Source: CAYWWY01 sp964462525 (GTDB lineage Bacteria; Thermotogota; Thermotogae; MWEM01). Taken from it: a stretch of DNA of 64,000 nucleotides. Positions 51,919-60,500 of the stretch are shown here, one piece after another. A model generated the notes under the pieces. It saw only the letters and a list, made by a program, of their open reading frames with translations. It was not told the DNA's origin and did no database searches. The stretch is taken from assembly GCA_964462525.1 (NCBI GenBank), contig CAYWWY010000003.1, positions 62,001 through 126,000 of the forward strand, in the 5' to 3' direction. A program made the translations under genes and the position numbers. The stretch's first letter is position 1, and every line of letters begins with the position of its first letter.

Positions 51919-52214
51919 TTTACCCCAAAGGGCAGGCGGGAGAATCCGGATTGAACCTGGCCGGGAAAAGCCAACCTCGACGCCGCGCGAAAAAAAAGAA
52001 GAATTCCAGCCAGATTCTGTATTGGGTGGTTGTGGGTCTGTTGTCAACCTGGATGCTGTATCTCAACATCAGCGTCCTTTTCGATTATCAGGAAATCCGG
52101 GAAGAGTACCAGCAAACCCTGGAACAGTACCATGAAAAAAAGAGAATCTTGGATGAACGGGTTCTTGAGTTTCAGAGGCTTCAGGAATTGATCGATCATG
52201 CAAATACCCCCTAA
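51915..52214 (+). CDS. DivIC/FtsL-like small bitopic protein
   Basis: 99 residues: basic cytoplasmic N-terminus (PRRRAKKKK), one membrane helix (ILYWVVVGLLSTWMLYLNIS), then a leucine-zipper-like coiled coil (EYQQTLEQYHEKKRILDERV). This is the shape of FtsL/DivIC-type septum proteins; sequence identity is too weak to decide. It overlaps both neighbours. Confidence 0.55.
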   Translation: MIYPKGQAGESGLNLAGKSQPRRRAKKKKNSSQILYWVVVGLLSTWMLYLNISVLFDYQEIREEYQQTLEQYHEKKRILDERVLEFQRLQELIDHANTP

Positions 52215-53010
52215 TGTCCAACGGTTTCGAGAAGAATCATTCTTTGTCACAACCTCCAACCGCCCCAAGAAAGAACTGGTGATCCGCGCCAAAGAGCTTG
52301 CGCGGCTTTTGAAGGCGCCTTACATCTCCCGAAGAACCCTGGTCCAGCATCAAAACCCGCCCCAACCCGACTTTTACTATGTAATGGAAACTGATCGGCT
52401 GGTGATCCGAGGAGCAGACGGGAGTCAGCTGTTTTTCCATCCCGCTAGCGCCAAAATGCGTCATCGGAACTTGAAAAACGGGCAAGAAGACCATCTGATT
52501 AACGTACTGGAACTGCGGGGAAATGAACAGATCTTGGACCTAACCCTGGGATTGGGCAGCGAAGCGATACTGATGGCAGGCTACCTGGAACAGGGCGGCT
52601 TCGTTGTAGGGTTGGAAGCATCGAGACATCTTGCGGTGATTGTCGGACACGGTCTCAAAACATATCGAGACGATTCTCCTTGGATTCAACAGGCCATGAG
52701 CCGGGTAGTGGTGGAACACGCCGATTATAAGCGAAAAATCCGCGAACTGCCCGATGACGCTTATGATATTGTATACTGCGATCCAATGTTTGAAAGCCCG
52801 GTATGGGAATCGTCCGCCCTCAATGCCATCCGCCCGTTTGCTATCTACGATTCGATCGATTTGGAGGACGTTGACCACATGAAACGGGTTGCTCGAAAGA
52901 AGGTTGTGCTAAAGGCCTTGTATCGGGATTCTCTTTTTGATCAAATTGCGGTGGATCATCTAACCGGTAGCCGCCACAGTGGGGTGCTTTACGGTGTGAT
53001 TCACCCTTGA
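52198..53010 (+). CDS. Class I SAM-dependent methyltransferase (RsmJ-like)
   Basis: 270 residues. SAM-binding motif I ILDLTLGLGSEAILMA, acidic loop GLEAS, and the catalytic-type motif DIVYCDPMFE. The combination and the low-complexity N-terminal part match the RsmJ/YpiP family, whose E. coli member makes m2G1516 in 16S rRNA. The target here is inferred. It overlaps miaA by 4 bases, so a translation-related role is consistent. Confidence 0.78.
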   Translation: MQIPPNVQRFREESFFVTTSNRPKKELVIRAKELARLLKAPYISRRTLVQHQNPPQPDFYYVMETDRLVIRGADGSQLFFHPASAKMRHRNLKNGQEDHLINVLELRGNEQILDLTLGLGSEAILMAGYLEQGGFVVGLEASRHLAVIVGHGLKTYRDDSPWIQQAMSRVVVEHADYKRKIRELPDDAYDIVYCDPMFESPVWESSALNAIRPFAIYDSIDLEDVDHMKRVARKKVVLKALYRDSLFDQIAVDHLTGSRHSGVLYGVIHP

Positions 53011-53915
53011 TTCCCGTCATCTTTGGCCCAACAGCCATTGGAAAGACCGAGCTTCTCCTCTCCCTTTCGGATCACTTCCCGATTGAAGCGATCTCCATGG
53101 ACTCCATGCAGATCTATACGGAAATGGATATCGGAACGGCCAAACCCACTCATGATGAACGACAGCGATTGCGACACTGGATGATCGACATCGTACGGCC
53201 CGATGAACCCTTCGACGCCTTTTCGTATGCCCGTCTCTGCAAAGCGTGCATTGCCGACGTGCAAAGCAGGGGAAAGATTCCGATCGTTGCCGGAGGAACC
53301 GGCCTGTATCTGGACGCTCTTTTGTATGGGATTGCGCAAGGCGTGCAACGAGATGAATTGGTTCGGGCCCATCTGGAAAGCCAAGAGCGAGAGCGGTCGG
53401 GGTTTTTGTACCAAAGACTGCAAAAGATCGATCCTCCCTCTGCCCAACGGATCCACCCCAACGACCTTCGAAGGATCATTCGCGCCCTGGAGATTCACCA
53501 AATCACCGGAAAGCCATGGTCAGATCTGAGAATCCATCATCAGCCCGACCCTCAGTATCGATTGGTCATCCTTTCACGCGACCGCTCGGAGTTATACCGC
53601 CGGATTGAAGCACGGGCGCCGATCATGGTCGACTCGGGACTGATCGATGAAACTCGAATGCTTGTACAGCGGTATGGAACAGAGCACGCATCGATGAAAG
53701 CCATCGGATACCGCCAGACCATCCAATACCTCCAAGAGGAGATCAGTAGCATCGATGACTTGAAATCCGTGATCGCGCGTGATACCCGGCATTATGCCCG
53801 GCGTCAAATCATATGGGGCAGAAAGTATTCTCATGCCTTACATTGGCAATTGGGCAGCGATCCATTGGGCAGTACCCCCCATGATTGGATGCGGACGATC
53901 CTGGGTGATACATGA
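53007..53915 (+). CDS. miaA: tRNA dimethylallyltransferase
   Basis: 302 residues from TTG. Adds dimethylallyl to A37 of tRNAs reading UNN codons. P-loop IFGPTAIGKTELL, DSMQIYTEMDIGTAKP, VAGGTGLYLDALLYG, and the RRIIRALEI region. The miaA-hfq-hflX order is widespread. It overlaps the methyltransferase gene by 4 bases (TTGA). Confidence 0.96.
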   Translation: MIPVIFGPTAIGKTELLLSLSDHFPIEAISMDSMQIYTEMDIGTAKPTHDERQRLRHWMIDIVRPDEPFDAFSYARLCKACIADVQSRGKIPIVAGGTGLYLDALLYGIAQGVQRDELVRAHLESQERERSGFLYQRLQKIDPPSAQRIHPNDLRRIIRALEIHQITGKPWSDLRIHHQPDPQYRLVILSRDRSELYRRIEARAPIMVDSGLIDETRMLVQRYGTEHASMKAIGYRQTIQYLQEEISSIDDLKSVIARDTRHYARRQIIWGRKYSHALHWQLGSDPLGSTPHDWMRTILGDT

Positions 53916-53952
53916 ATCCCCCTTTCCTTTACTTGGGTACCCCGCTTTATGG

Positions 53953-53958
53953 TATAGT
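53953..53958 (+). promoter_or_regulatory. Internal extended -10 promoter before hfq
   Basis: TTTATGGTATAGTAGAG in the 121-base miaA-hfq gap, TATAGT with a TGG extension. It may give hfq and hflX a supply apart from the long train. Confidence 0.5.
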
Positions 53959-54036
53959 AGAGTAGGTATTCCAGTACCCGTTGTTTTTGGTTGGGAAAGA
54001 AAGAGAGAGAGAATGGATTCAAGGGGGAGAGTGTAT

Positions 54037-54288
54037 ATGGCGGATAAGTTCAATCTGCAGGACCGGTTTCTGAACCATCTACGCACGCATAAGATCGACA
54101 CAAAGGTCTATCTGATCAATGGGTTTCAAACCAAAGGGATCATCAAATCCTTTGACAGTTTCACCGTCCTGCTCGAAGACGGGAAAACCCAGAACCTGAT
54201 TTACAAGCACGCAATCAGCACCATCACGCCCGATACCTATGTTCGCTTGATGAAGCCAGGTGATGAGGACGAAAACAATCAGAACTGA
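54037..54288 (+). CDS. hfq: RNA chaperone Hfq
   Basis: 83 residues, hexameric Sm-like protein. ATG 54037 after GGGGGAGA. Sm1 motif region LINGFQTKGIIKSFDSFTVLL and Sm2 IYKHAISTI with the conserved YKHAIS. The C-terminus is short and acidic (GDEDENNQN), lacking the long tail of enteric Hfq. Confidence 0.97.
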   Translation: MADKFNLQDRFLNHLRTHKIDTKVYLINGFQTKGIIKSFDSFTVLLEDGKTQNLIYKHAISTITPDTYVRLMKPGDEDENNQN

Positions 54289-54307
54289 TCCAAGCAAGGG
54301 GAACCAT

Positions 54308-55384
54308 TTGGAACGAGCGATTTTGGTTGGTGTTGGGACCAAGGATCTCCCCGTTGATGAGATCCATCAATCGCTGGACGAGCTCTCAGACCTTCTGCGA
54401 ACCGCCGGAGGCGTTGTTGCTTCTCGACTGATCCAAAGGGTGGATAAAGTGCGAAGCGCCATGCTGTTGGGTTCGGGGAAGGTAGAAGAACTGAAACAGA
54501 TGATCGAAGAGACGGAAGCGGACTTGGTAGTCTTTGACCACGAGCTTTCGCCCACGCAGCTGAGAAATTTAGAGGCAGGGTTGGATTGCAAAGTACTGGA
54601 CCGGACGCAGCTGATTCTTGACATCTTTGCCCTCCACGCTGTAAGCCGCGAAGGAAAACTCCAGGTGGAAATGGCCCAGATGCAGTATATGCTTCCCCGG
54701 CTGATTGGTATGGGGAAGGCTTTATCCCGTCTGGGAGGCGGAATTGGCACACGAGGCCCCGGGGAAACCCAGCTGGAAGCCCAACGAAGGGCAGCGCGGC
54801 AACGAATGGCTCAGCTGCGTCTTGTTTTACAGAAGCTGGAGACTCAACGAACCCTTCAGAGAAAGAAGAGGCTAGAAGGCCCAATTCCGATTGTTTCGAT
54901 CGTAGGATACACCAACTGTGGCAAATCCACGTTGATCCGCGCCTTGTCCCGAGATGAAGAAATCTATGTTCAAGACGCCTTGTTTGCCACTCTGAGCCCG
55001 GTATCCCGCAGAGTCTTCTTGGATCCCAAAACCCAGATCATCCTGAACGACACCGTAGGATTCATCCGAAAACTCCCACACACCATCATCCAAGCCTTCC
55101 ACGCAACCCTGGAGGAGATCCGGGTCAGCAAGCTCTTGATCCATCTGGTGGACAGCAGCGATCCGAATCTGGACAAAAAGATCTCCGAAAGCCAAAAGGT
55201 ACTCACCGAAATCGGCGCCCACGAGATTCCAAGGATCTTGGCCTTCAACAAGATCGACCTCATCGATCATGAACGGCGCGAGCATCTTCAGATGGCCTTT
55301 CCACAGTCCATCCAGATATCCGCTCTTCACAAAGAGACCCTCTTTCCCCTAACCGCTCAAATCATGGCACATCTCAAAACCTGA
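54308..55384 (+). CDS. hflX: GTPase HflX
   Basis: 358 residues from TTG 54308, which has AAGGGG six bases upstream; an ATG at 54263 would overlap hfq. HflX splits stalled ribosomes. N-terminal HflX domain with LGSGKVEEL and the linker GGIGTRGPGETQLE. G domain: G1 GYTNCGKST (Cys in place of the usual Ala), G3 NDTVGFI, G4 NKIDL. Last gene of the train; no terminator separates it from the convergent lipoprotein gene 4 bases away. Confidence 0.96.
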   Translation: MERAILVGVGTKDLPVDEIHQSLDELSDLLRTAGGVVASRLIQRVDKVRSAMLLGSGKVEELKQMIEETEADLVVFDHELSPTQLRNLEAGLDCKVLDRTQLILDIFALHAVSREGKLQVEMAQMQYMLPRLIGMGKALSRLGGGIGTRGPGETQLEAQRRAARQRMAQLRLVLQKLETQRTLQRKKRLEGPIPIVSIVGYTNCGKSTLIRALSRDEEIYVQDALFATLSPVSRRVFLDPKTQIILNDTVGFIRKLPHTIIQAFHATLEEIRVSKLLIHLVDSSDPNLDKKISESQKVLTEIGAHEIPRILAFNKIDLIDHERREHLQMAFPQSIQISALHKETLFPLTAQIMAHLKT

Positions 55385-55388
55385 TCGA

Positions 55389-55832
55389 TCATTCCTTTCG
55401 GATGGCCTGCCAGATCCCATTGTGAAGCAAACCCAAAGCATAGGCCCTCATTGTGCCGGAGATTTCCGTCATTCCTTCGTTCAGCTGCCCCAAAAACTCC
55501 GCGGTTCCAAACCCGCCTTTCTCCTGCCCGTACAGGTAGACCTGCCCGGTTTCGGTAAAGATCCCTCGGACATCCATGGTCATTCCTTCCAGGGTAAGCG
55601 ATCCACGCAAGGCATAATCATCCTGCTCGATATTCAGGTCAAACGAGAAGGATAAAGGGAGGGGCGATAGGATCTGAACCGATACAGACCAAAGGCCTGC
55701 AACGGGGGGAGCATCGCCAGTGCCGGGATCAAATGGAGGGAGAAAGTCCATTGCGCAGCCTCCAAGAATAAAGAGGAGAATCAGGCACAAAGCGCCCAAC
55801 CCAATCCGACCAACCAGTTTATCGTACCGCAT
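55389..55832 (-). CDS. Small lipoprotein, paralogue of the upstream gene's C-terminal domain
   Basis: 147 residues from ATG 55830-55832. Lipobox FILGGC (Cys26). The mature domain (GLWSVSV, LTLEGMTMDVRGIFTETGQV, ISGTMRAYALG, GIWQAIR) aligns by eye along its length with the last 100 residues of the FN3 lipoprotein upstream (GDWTVYI, LSVEGIAITLFGSIDTQGTL, MEGTVSGEILG, GTWYAVR). Its start overlaps that gene's stop. The domain family is not one I recognise; it resembles small lipocalin-like beta barrels. Confidence 0.75.
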   Translation of the reverse strand: MRYDKLVGRIGLGALCLILLFILGGCAMDFLPPFDPGTGDAPPVAGLWSVSVQILSPLPLSFSFDLNIEQDDYALRGSLTLEGMTMDVRGIFTETGQVYLYGQEKGGFGTAEFLGQLNEGMTEISGTMRAYALGLLHNGIWQAIRKE

Positions 55833-57426
55833 ACCATGTACCGGTGACAGCATTTCCCAAGATCTCACCCGATACCGTCCCTTCCATTCGGTCTGATTGA
55901 ACCAAAGCGCCTGAAAACGTGATCGTGCCTAAAGCGTCATCAGATCCGGTCATCGTTAGGGTTCCCTGCGTATCGATGGATCCGAACAGCGTGATGGCGA
56001 TCCCTTCCACGGACAGGGTTGTCTGGAGCTGATTGCCCTCTTGCTCGACGAATAAACCGAATACCAGACCTCCGATCAGGTTCGTGTCAATATAAACGGT
56101 CCAATCCCCCGATATATCGGGAAAAAGATCAACTTCCTCAGCGCGGGTGCGGAAAGACCAGATCGCCCCATCAGACCCTTCGACAGCCCCCCAGTCGTTT
56201 ACCGCGCGGACCCGCCACTCATAGTCTGTTTCCGGGGTTAAATCATACAATCGCAAGTACGTAAGCGGGGTCGGTATTTCTGTCCATTGGGGGTGGGAAA
56301 CAGAACGGAAGAACAGTGTATATTGAACCGCATACCGGCTCTTTGTCCAGTAGAAGATGGGATCCAACGGGTGATCGACCAATCCGTCCGCTGGCGATAG
56401 CAGGAAAAAGGGTTGAGGGGGCGTTTCATCGTTCCAATCGAGGGTTGTAAAGGACCATATGGCGCCATTTCCGGCCTCGGTTGTCCCAAAGGCGTTTTTG
56501 GCGCAGACGGTCCAATAATAGGTCGTGTTAGGGAGTAGAGGACCGGTGGAAAACTGGGTATTGCTGGTCTGTGTGGGAACGATGGTTGAGAAGTCCGGTT
56601 GCGTGTGAAGATATAGGTCATAGCTGGTTGCGCCGGCGCTTTCTTCCCATAAGAGAATCCCTTCCAGGTCAACATCCAGGGCGCCGTTTGCTGGGAGGAG
56701 CATGGAAAAGGGATCCGGCGGGCCGGGTGGCAGGGGAGCAGTTTCTGTCGTAAAGGACCAGTACGGATCCCCTTGCGCAGGAGTATCCCCATAGGCGTTG
56801 TGAGCGGTTACTGTCCAGTAATAGGTTGTGGCTTCTTCGAGCGGGCCGGGAGCGTATGATGGTTCATATACGATCTGGGTTTGGGATATGGGAAGTTGGG
56901 AACCGAACCACACGGAATAGAATTCCGCGCCTTCGCTGCTGCTCCACAGAAGCGTGGGATTCACTGACACGTCTTGCGCATCGTTTAGGGGGGTCAACAG
57001 GACGAAACTCCCCGGGGCTGAAGGGGGTATGTCTGCCGGCTTGACGGAAAAGGACCAGAGGATCCCGCTATTGGAGGTTTTCTGACCCAAGGAATTCTTC
57101 GCAACCACTTTCCAATAATACGTTTGCCCTTGAGCAAGGCTGGAAACCCACAACACTGGCGCGGTCGTTTCGGTGGGTTGCGAATGAAAATCTTGCGCGG
57201 GGCTAAGATAGACCTCATATTTGTCTGCGTTGATGCTGGGATTCCACATCAGGTACAGCGCGTTCGCATCAATTTGGACGCCATTGGCTGGGCTATAGAG
57301 AAAAAAAGCTTCGGGCCCTGTGATATTTGCATTCTCATTTGAAACCATGCAACCGGTAAGACATACCATAATCCATACCGTAAGCCAAAATACCGCTAAA
57401 GGAAGAAATCCCCTTTTTTTTCGCAT
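55819..57426 (-). CDS. Surface lipoprotein with four FN3-like repeats
   Basis: 535 residues from ATG 57424-57426 (SD AGAGGCGG). Lipobox CLTGC (Cys26). Four tandem fibronectin-III-like domains of about 100 residues follow, each closing with a variant of TTYYWTVxAxNxxG...WSFxT. The last 100 residues are a separate beta domain repeated in the next gene. FN3 arrays usually serve as spacers or adhesins; the binding partner is unknown. Confidence 0.85.
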   Translation of the reverse strand: MRKKRGFLPLAVFWLTVWIMVCLTGCMVSNENANITGPEAFFLYSPANGVQIDANALYLMWNPSINADKYEVYLSPAQDFHSQPTETTAPVLWVSSLAQGQTYYWKVVAKNSLGQKTSNSGILWSFSVKPADIPPSAPGSFVLLTPLNDAQDVSVNPTLLWSSSEGAEFYSVWFGSQLPISQTQIVYEPSYAPGPLEEATTYYWTVTAHNAYGDTPAQGDPYWSFTTETAPLPPGPPDPFSMLLPANGALDVDLEGILLWEESAGATSYDLYLHTQPDFSTIVPTQTSNTQFSTGPLLPNTTYYWTVCAKNAFGTTEAGNGAIWSFTTLDWNDETPPQPFFLLSPADGLVDHPLDPIFYWTKSRYAVQYTLFFRSVSHPQWTEIPTPLTYLRLYDLTPETDYEWRVRAVNDWGAVEGSDGAIWSFRTRAEEVDLFPDISGDWTVYIDTNLIGGLVFGLFVEQEGNQLQTTLSVEGIAITLFGSIDTQGTLTMTGSDDALGTITFSGALVQSDRMEGTVSGEILGNAVTGTWYAVR

Positions 57427-57452
57427 ATATCCGCCTCTTTCTTGATGAACCA

Positions 57453-57458
57453 ATTATA
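57453..57458 (-). promoter_or_regulatory. Extended -10 promoter of the FN3 lipoprotein gene
   Basis: Minus strand GTATGGTATAATTGG, 27 bases before the ATG, directly after the terminator of the upstream gene. Confidence 0.55.
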
Positions 57459-57479
57459 CCATACATAATGGCGACCATA

Positions 57480-57510
57480 AAAAAAAGAAGGCGCTCATTA
57501 GAGCGCCTTC
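57480..57510 (-). terminator. Intrinsic terminator of the giant lipoprotein gene
   Basis: Minus strand GAAGGCGCTC-TAAT-GAGCGCCTTC, a perfect 10-bp stem, then a run of T. It lies 22 bases after the stop. Confidence 0.88.
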
Positions 57511-57531
57511 TGTCGAGGTTTCTTTTGAACT

Positions 57532-60500
57532 CTAGTACACGAGCAAGAAAATATCGACTTCTGGGATCCCTACGGTCAGAGTGCTGACCGGAGGTACGGG
57601 ACCCGTGAGCAAACCTAAGCCTGCGTAATTATTCGCTGTAATAGTTCCATATTTGATTGGATATACATACGGCAATATTGCTTCGTGATTGAAGGAAGCA
57701 ATGATATCCTGGAGCAGAATTCCATCTTCTAGGGATATATCGGCTTGCATGCTGCCAAAATCGAACATGGCGCCGGTGAATACCCCATAGCCGATTTGGG
57801 TGAGCACGTCTGTGGCCAAGAAGTGCAGGGATCCGAGAAGATCGTCTTCATCCGTTGGGTTGGTTGTTGGGATGAATCCTCCCGATTTTGTCCAGACGTC
57901 GAACAAGACCACATTTTCAATCGGATTTGCAAGGATCTGGTTGAATCCAAATCGAATGTAGTTGATTGTTCGTACATCGCTGCCATTTAATTGCACCCAA
58001 TCACTTCCATTGTCACTGACTCTGACGGTATTGGCTTGGAAGGGTTGACCCAACATCCAGACCTCATAGTCCAAGGTTTGAGCCACGATTGTTTCACTTA
58101 AGTCAACCACCACCACAGTCCATTGAGGCATTATTGAGGTATCGGTAGAAATAGCAGAAATGATTTTGGGATGGATGTAAACCACAGTGGCAGATTTCGT
58201 TTCTTCCGTCCAGTGCCATCCGTCAAACGCCCAGGCATTTGCATTAAAGGTATATTCTGTGTCAGTAGCAGGGGCTGTTACCGAGACGGTTGTGGCCAAT
58301 CGGGTAGGATGAAGGGCATTTCCCGTAAAGTCAGATTGCCATTCGTCTTTACCCCCAAATTCGAACCAGAGATCGAATCGGTCACAGTTGTCGTCTTCTG
58401 CAGTTGCGTATCCGCGGATATAGACAGGCGACGCGGTGGTTGTGTATTGAGCGAGAGGATTCAATGCCATAGATGGAAGGAAGAGAGTTGGAATGTCTTC
58501 TGGAATCCGTTTCATATTCATCCCAAAGAAGTCGATATCGATGACCGGCGCGTTTCCGCTGTATATCCCACCAATTTCAAAGGTTTCTTCAACCGGTTGC
58601 CCAGCGGGTTCCTGGTCTCGCGCCATGGACATGAGCCAGTCAAGGTCGGGATAGGCCTTCACGTGGACAGTTCGCGTTGGTTCATAGGAAGGAGGTACCG
58701 GCACAACCACCGATACGACTTCCAAGCTAGGATCGAATTCGAAGGTCTCTGTGGCGTCTCCACAAGGGCAAATAGAGACTTCGATCTTGCTGATCCGGCC
58801 ATTTGTGGCTGTTGCATGAACCGTCATGGTAGCTTCTTTGAGGGGAGCAGTTGGTTCTTCAGGCTGGTCGGGCAATGTTCCTTCTTCAGGACCCTCTGGC
58901 GGTTCCGTGTCAGGAATATCGTTCCATATCACATCGATTAGTACTTCAAAATCACCAAAGATCTTCAGCTTCAACCAACTATCCCAATGTCCGGGATTGT
59001 TTAACTCATCCACCAAGGAAAACTGGATATACTTGGCGCTGTTGGGGCTTGTGGTCTCCCATATGACGGTATAGAAGTCGATGTTGTTGAAGAGCACATG
59101 CTCCGGAATGCTCCGTGGGTCACGAGTCAGGGTTCCGTAAGCGCCCCAACCAGTTCCATCGATAAAATACTGATGCCAAGGAGTCGTGATTGCCAGATCT
59201 TCGGGTGGAATCGGAGCGCGGGTTAAGTAGCGCAACGAAGCTACCGCGATGGAATCCGAAGGGAACCCGAGGAGATAGGAATTCAGGACATTGGTAATGT
59301 GCATGGGATCGGGTGTATGGTTAAAGTTGACGTACGTTGCGCTGGGCCACCAGAGCCGGACCTGATGTTTCACAAGATCGCGCGCGCGGTCCATACGCAA
59401 CCTTGGAGCGACATCAAAGGGGTAGTCNNNNNNNNNNNNNNNNNNNNNNNNNNNNNNNNNNNNNNNNNNNNNNNNNNNNNNNNNNNNNNNNNNNNNNNNN
59501 NNNNNNNNNNNNNNNNNNNNNNNNNNNGGGGTAGTCCGCGTATACAGGGGGAACATGATCGCGAACAAAAGCGGAAATCCCTTTGGCGTACTCGAACATC
59601 AACCCGCCGCGGTCATATACGTGGAAAGCTCCCCACCGTCGCGCCACAGACGGTTCCAGATCGCTGAGGCTTCGAGGAACGCGTTCCAGGATATTCAAGT
59701 GGGAGTAGGTGCGGCTTGAGTTTTCGTCGTCGATGCTGTACAGCTCGATCCGAGGACCGAGGGTGTCCACAAAGACGGGCCACTGCCACTGTTCCCAGAA
59801 GGTGCCTTCTTTGACGTGGCGGGCTTTGACAACCAAGGTCTGCGTGGCTTCGATGCCGACCAAGGATGCTAATTGCGGATCGTTATGCCAGTCGAGCGTC
59901 CATTCCCAGTATCCACCCATGCCCCGGCCATCGTGTTTGGATGAGCCAAAGTCTTTGTCGATGGTGATGGTCTTGTAGATCAAGGGTTTGTTGAATGCGT
60001 ACTCCTCGACGGTCCAAACCTCTCCTTGGACAAATTCTAGAATGACCTGCTCGATGTCTTCGTGCGTCTTGACACGGAATGTGGTGGGATTAGGGCCACC
60101 AACGACAGGAACGGCCTCCATGGTGATCTCGGTATCTTGTTGCAACGGATTGCTGCTGTAATCAACCGTTTCCATGGCGCGCCAGAGATTGTATACCTGC
60201 GGCGTGTCAAGGGTTCCCGCTTGGACACCAAACCGGTTTCCTGCGTCTTTGTCGCTTGTTCGTTTGAATACCGGATACATATCCACAGGCAGAAGATCCT
60301 TGGGTTCGTTGGGATCGAACTCGGCAACCTTGGTCTGTTTGTCCAATTGAAGCACGTTGTAGGAATGGGCAAACCATACCCGCCGCACATTGTCGTTGTA
60401 GGTCCATGTGGCGGGGTAGCTGACCAGGTCGGGTTCATGAATATCCAGCCGTTGAATGTCCATGGAATGTGTCTCTACAATGACCCGAAGCAAAACAACC

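Noticed and set aside
59414..59568. Two separate genes meeting at the 59.4-59.5 kb gap
   Set aside because: The flanks overlap by nine bases and the merged frame is continuous, so the break is an assembly artefact.
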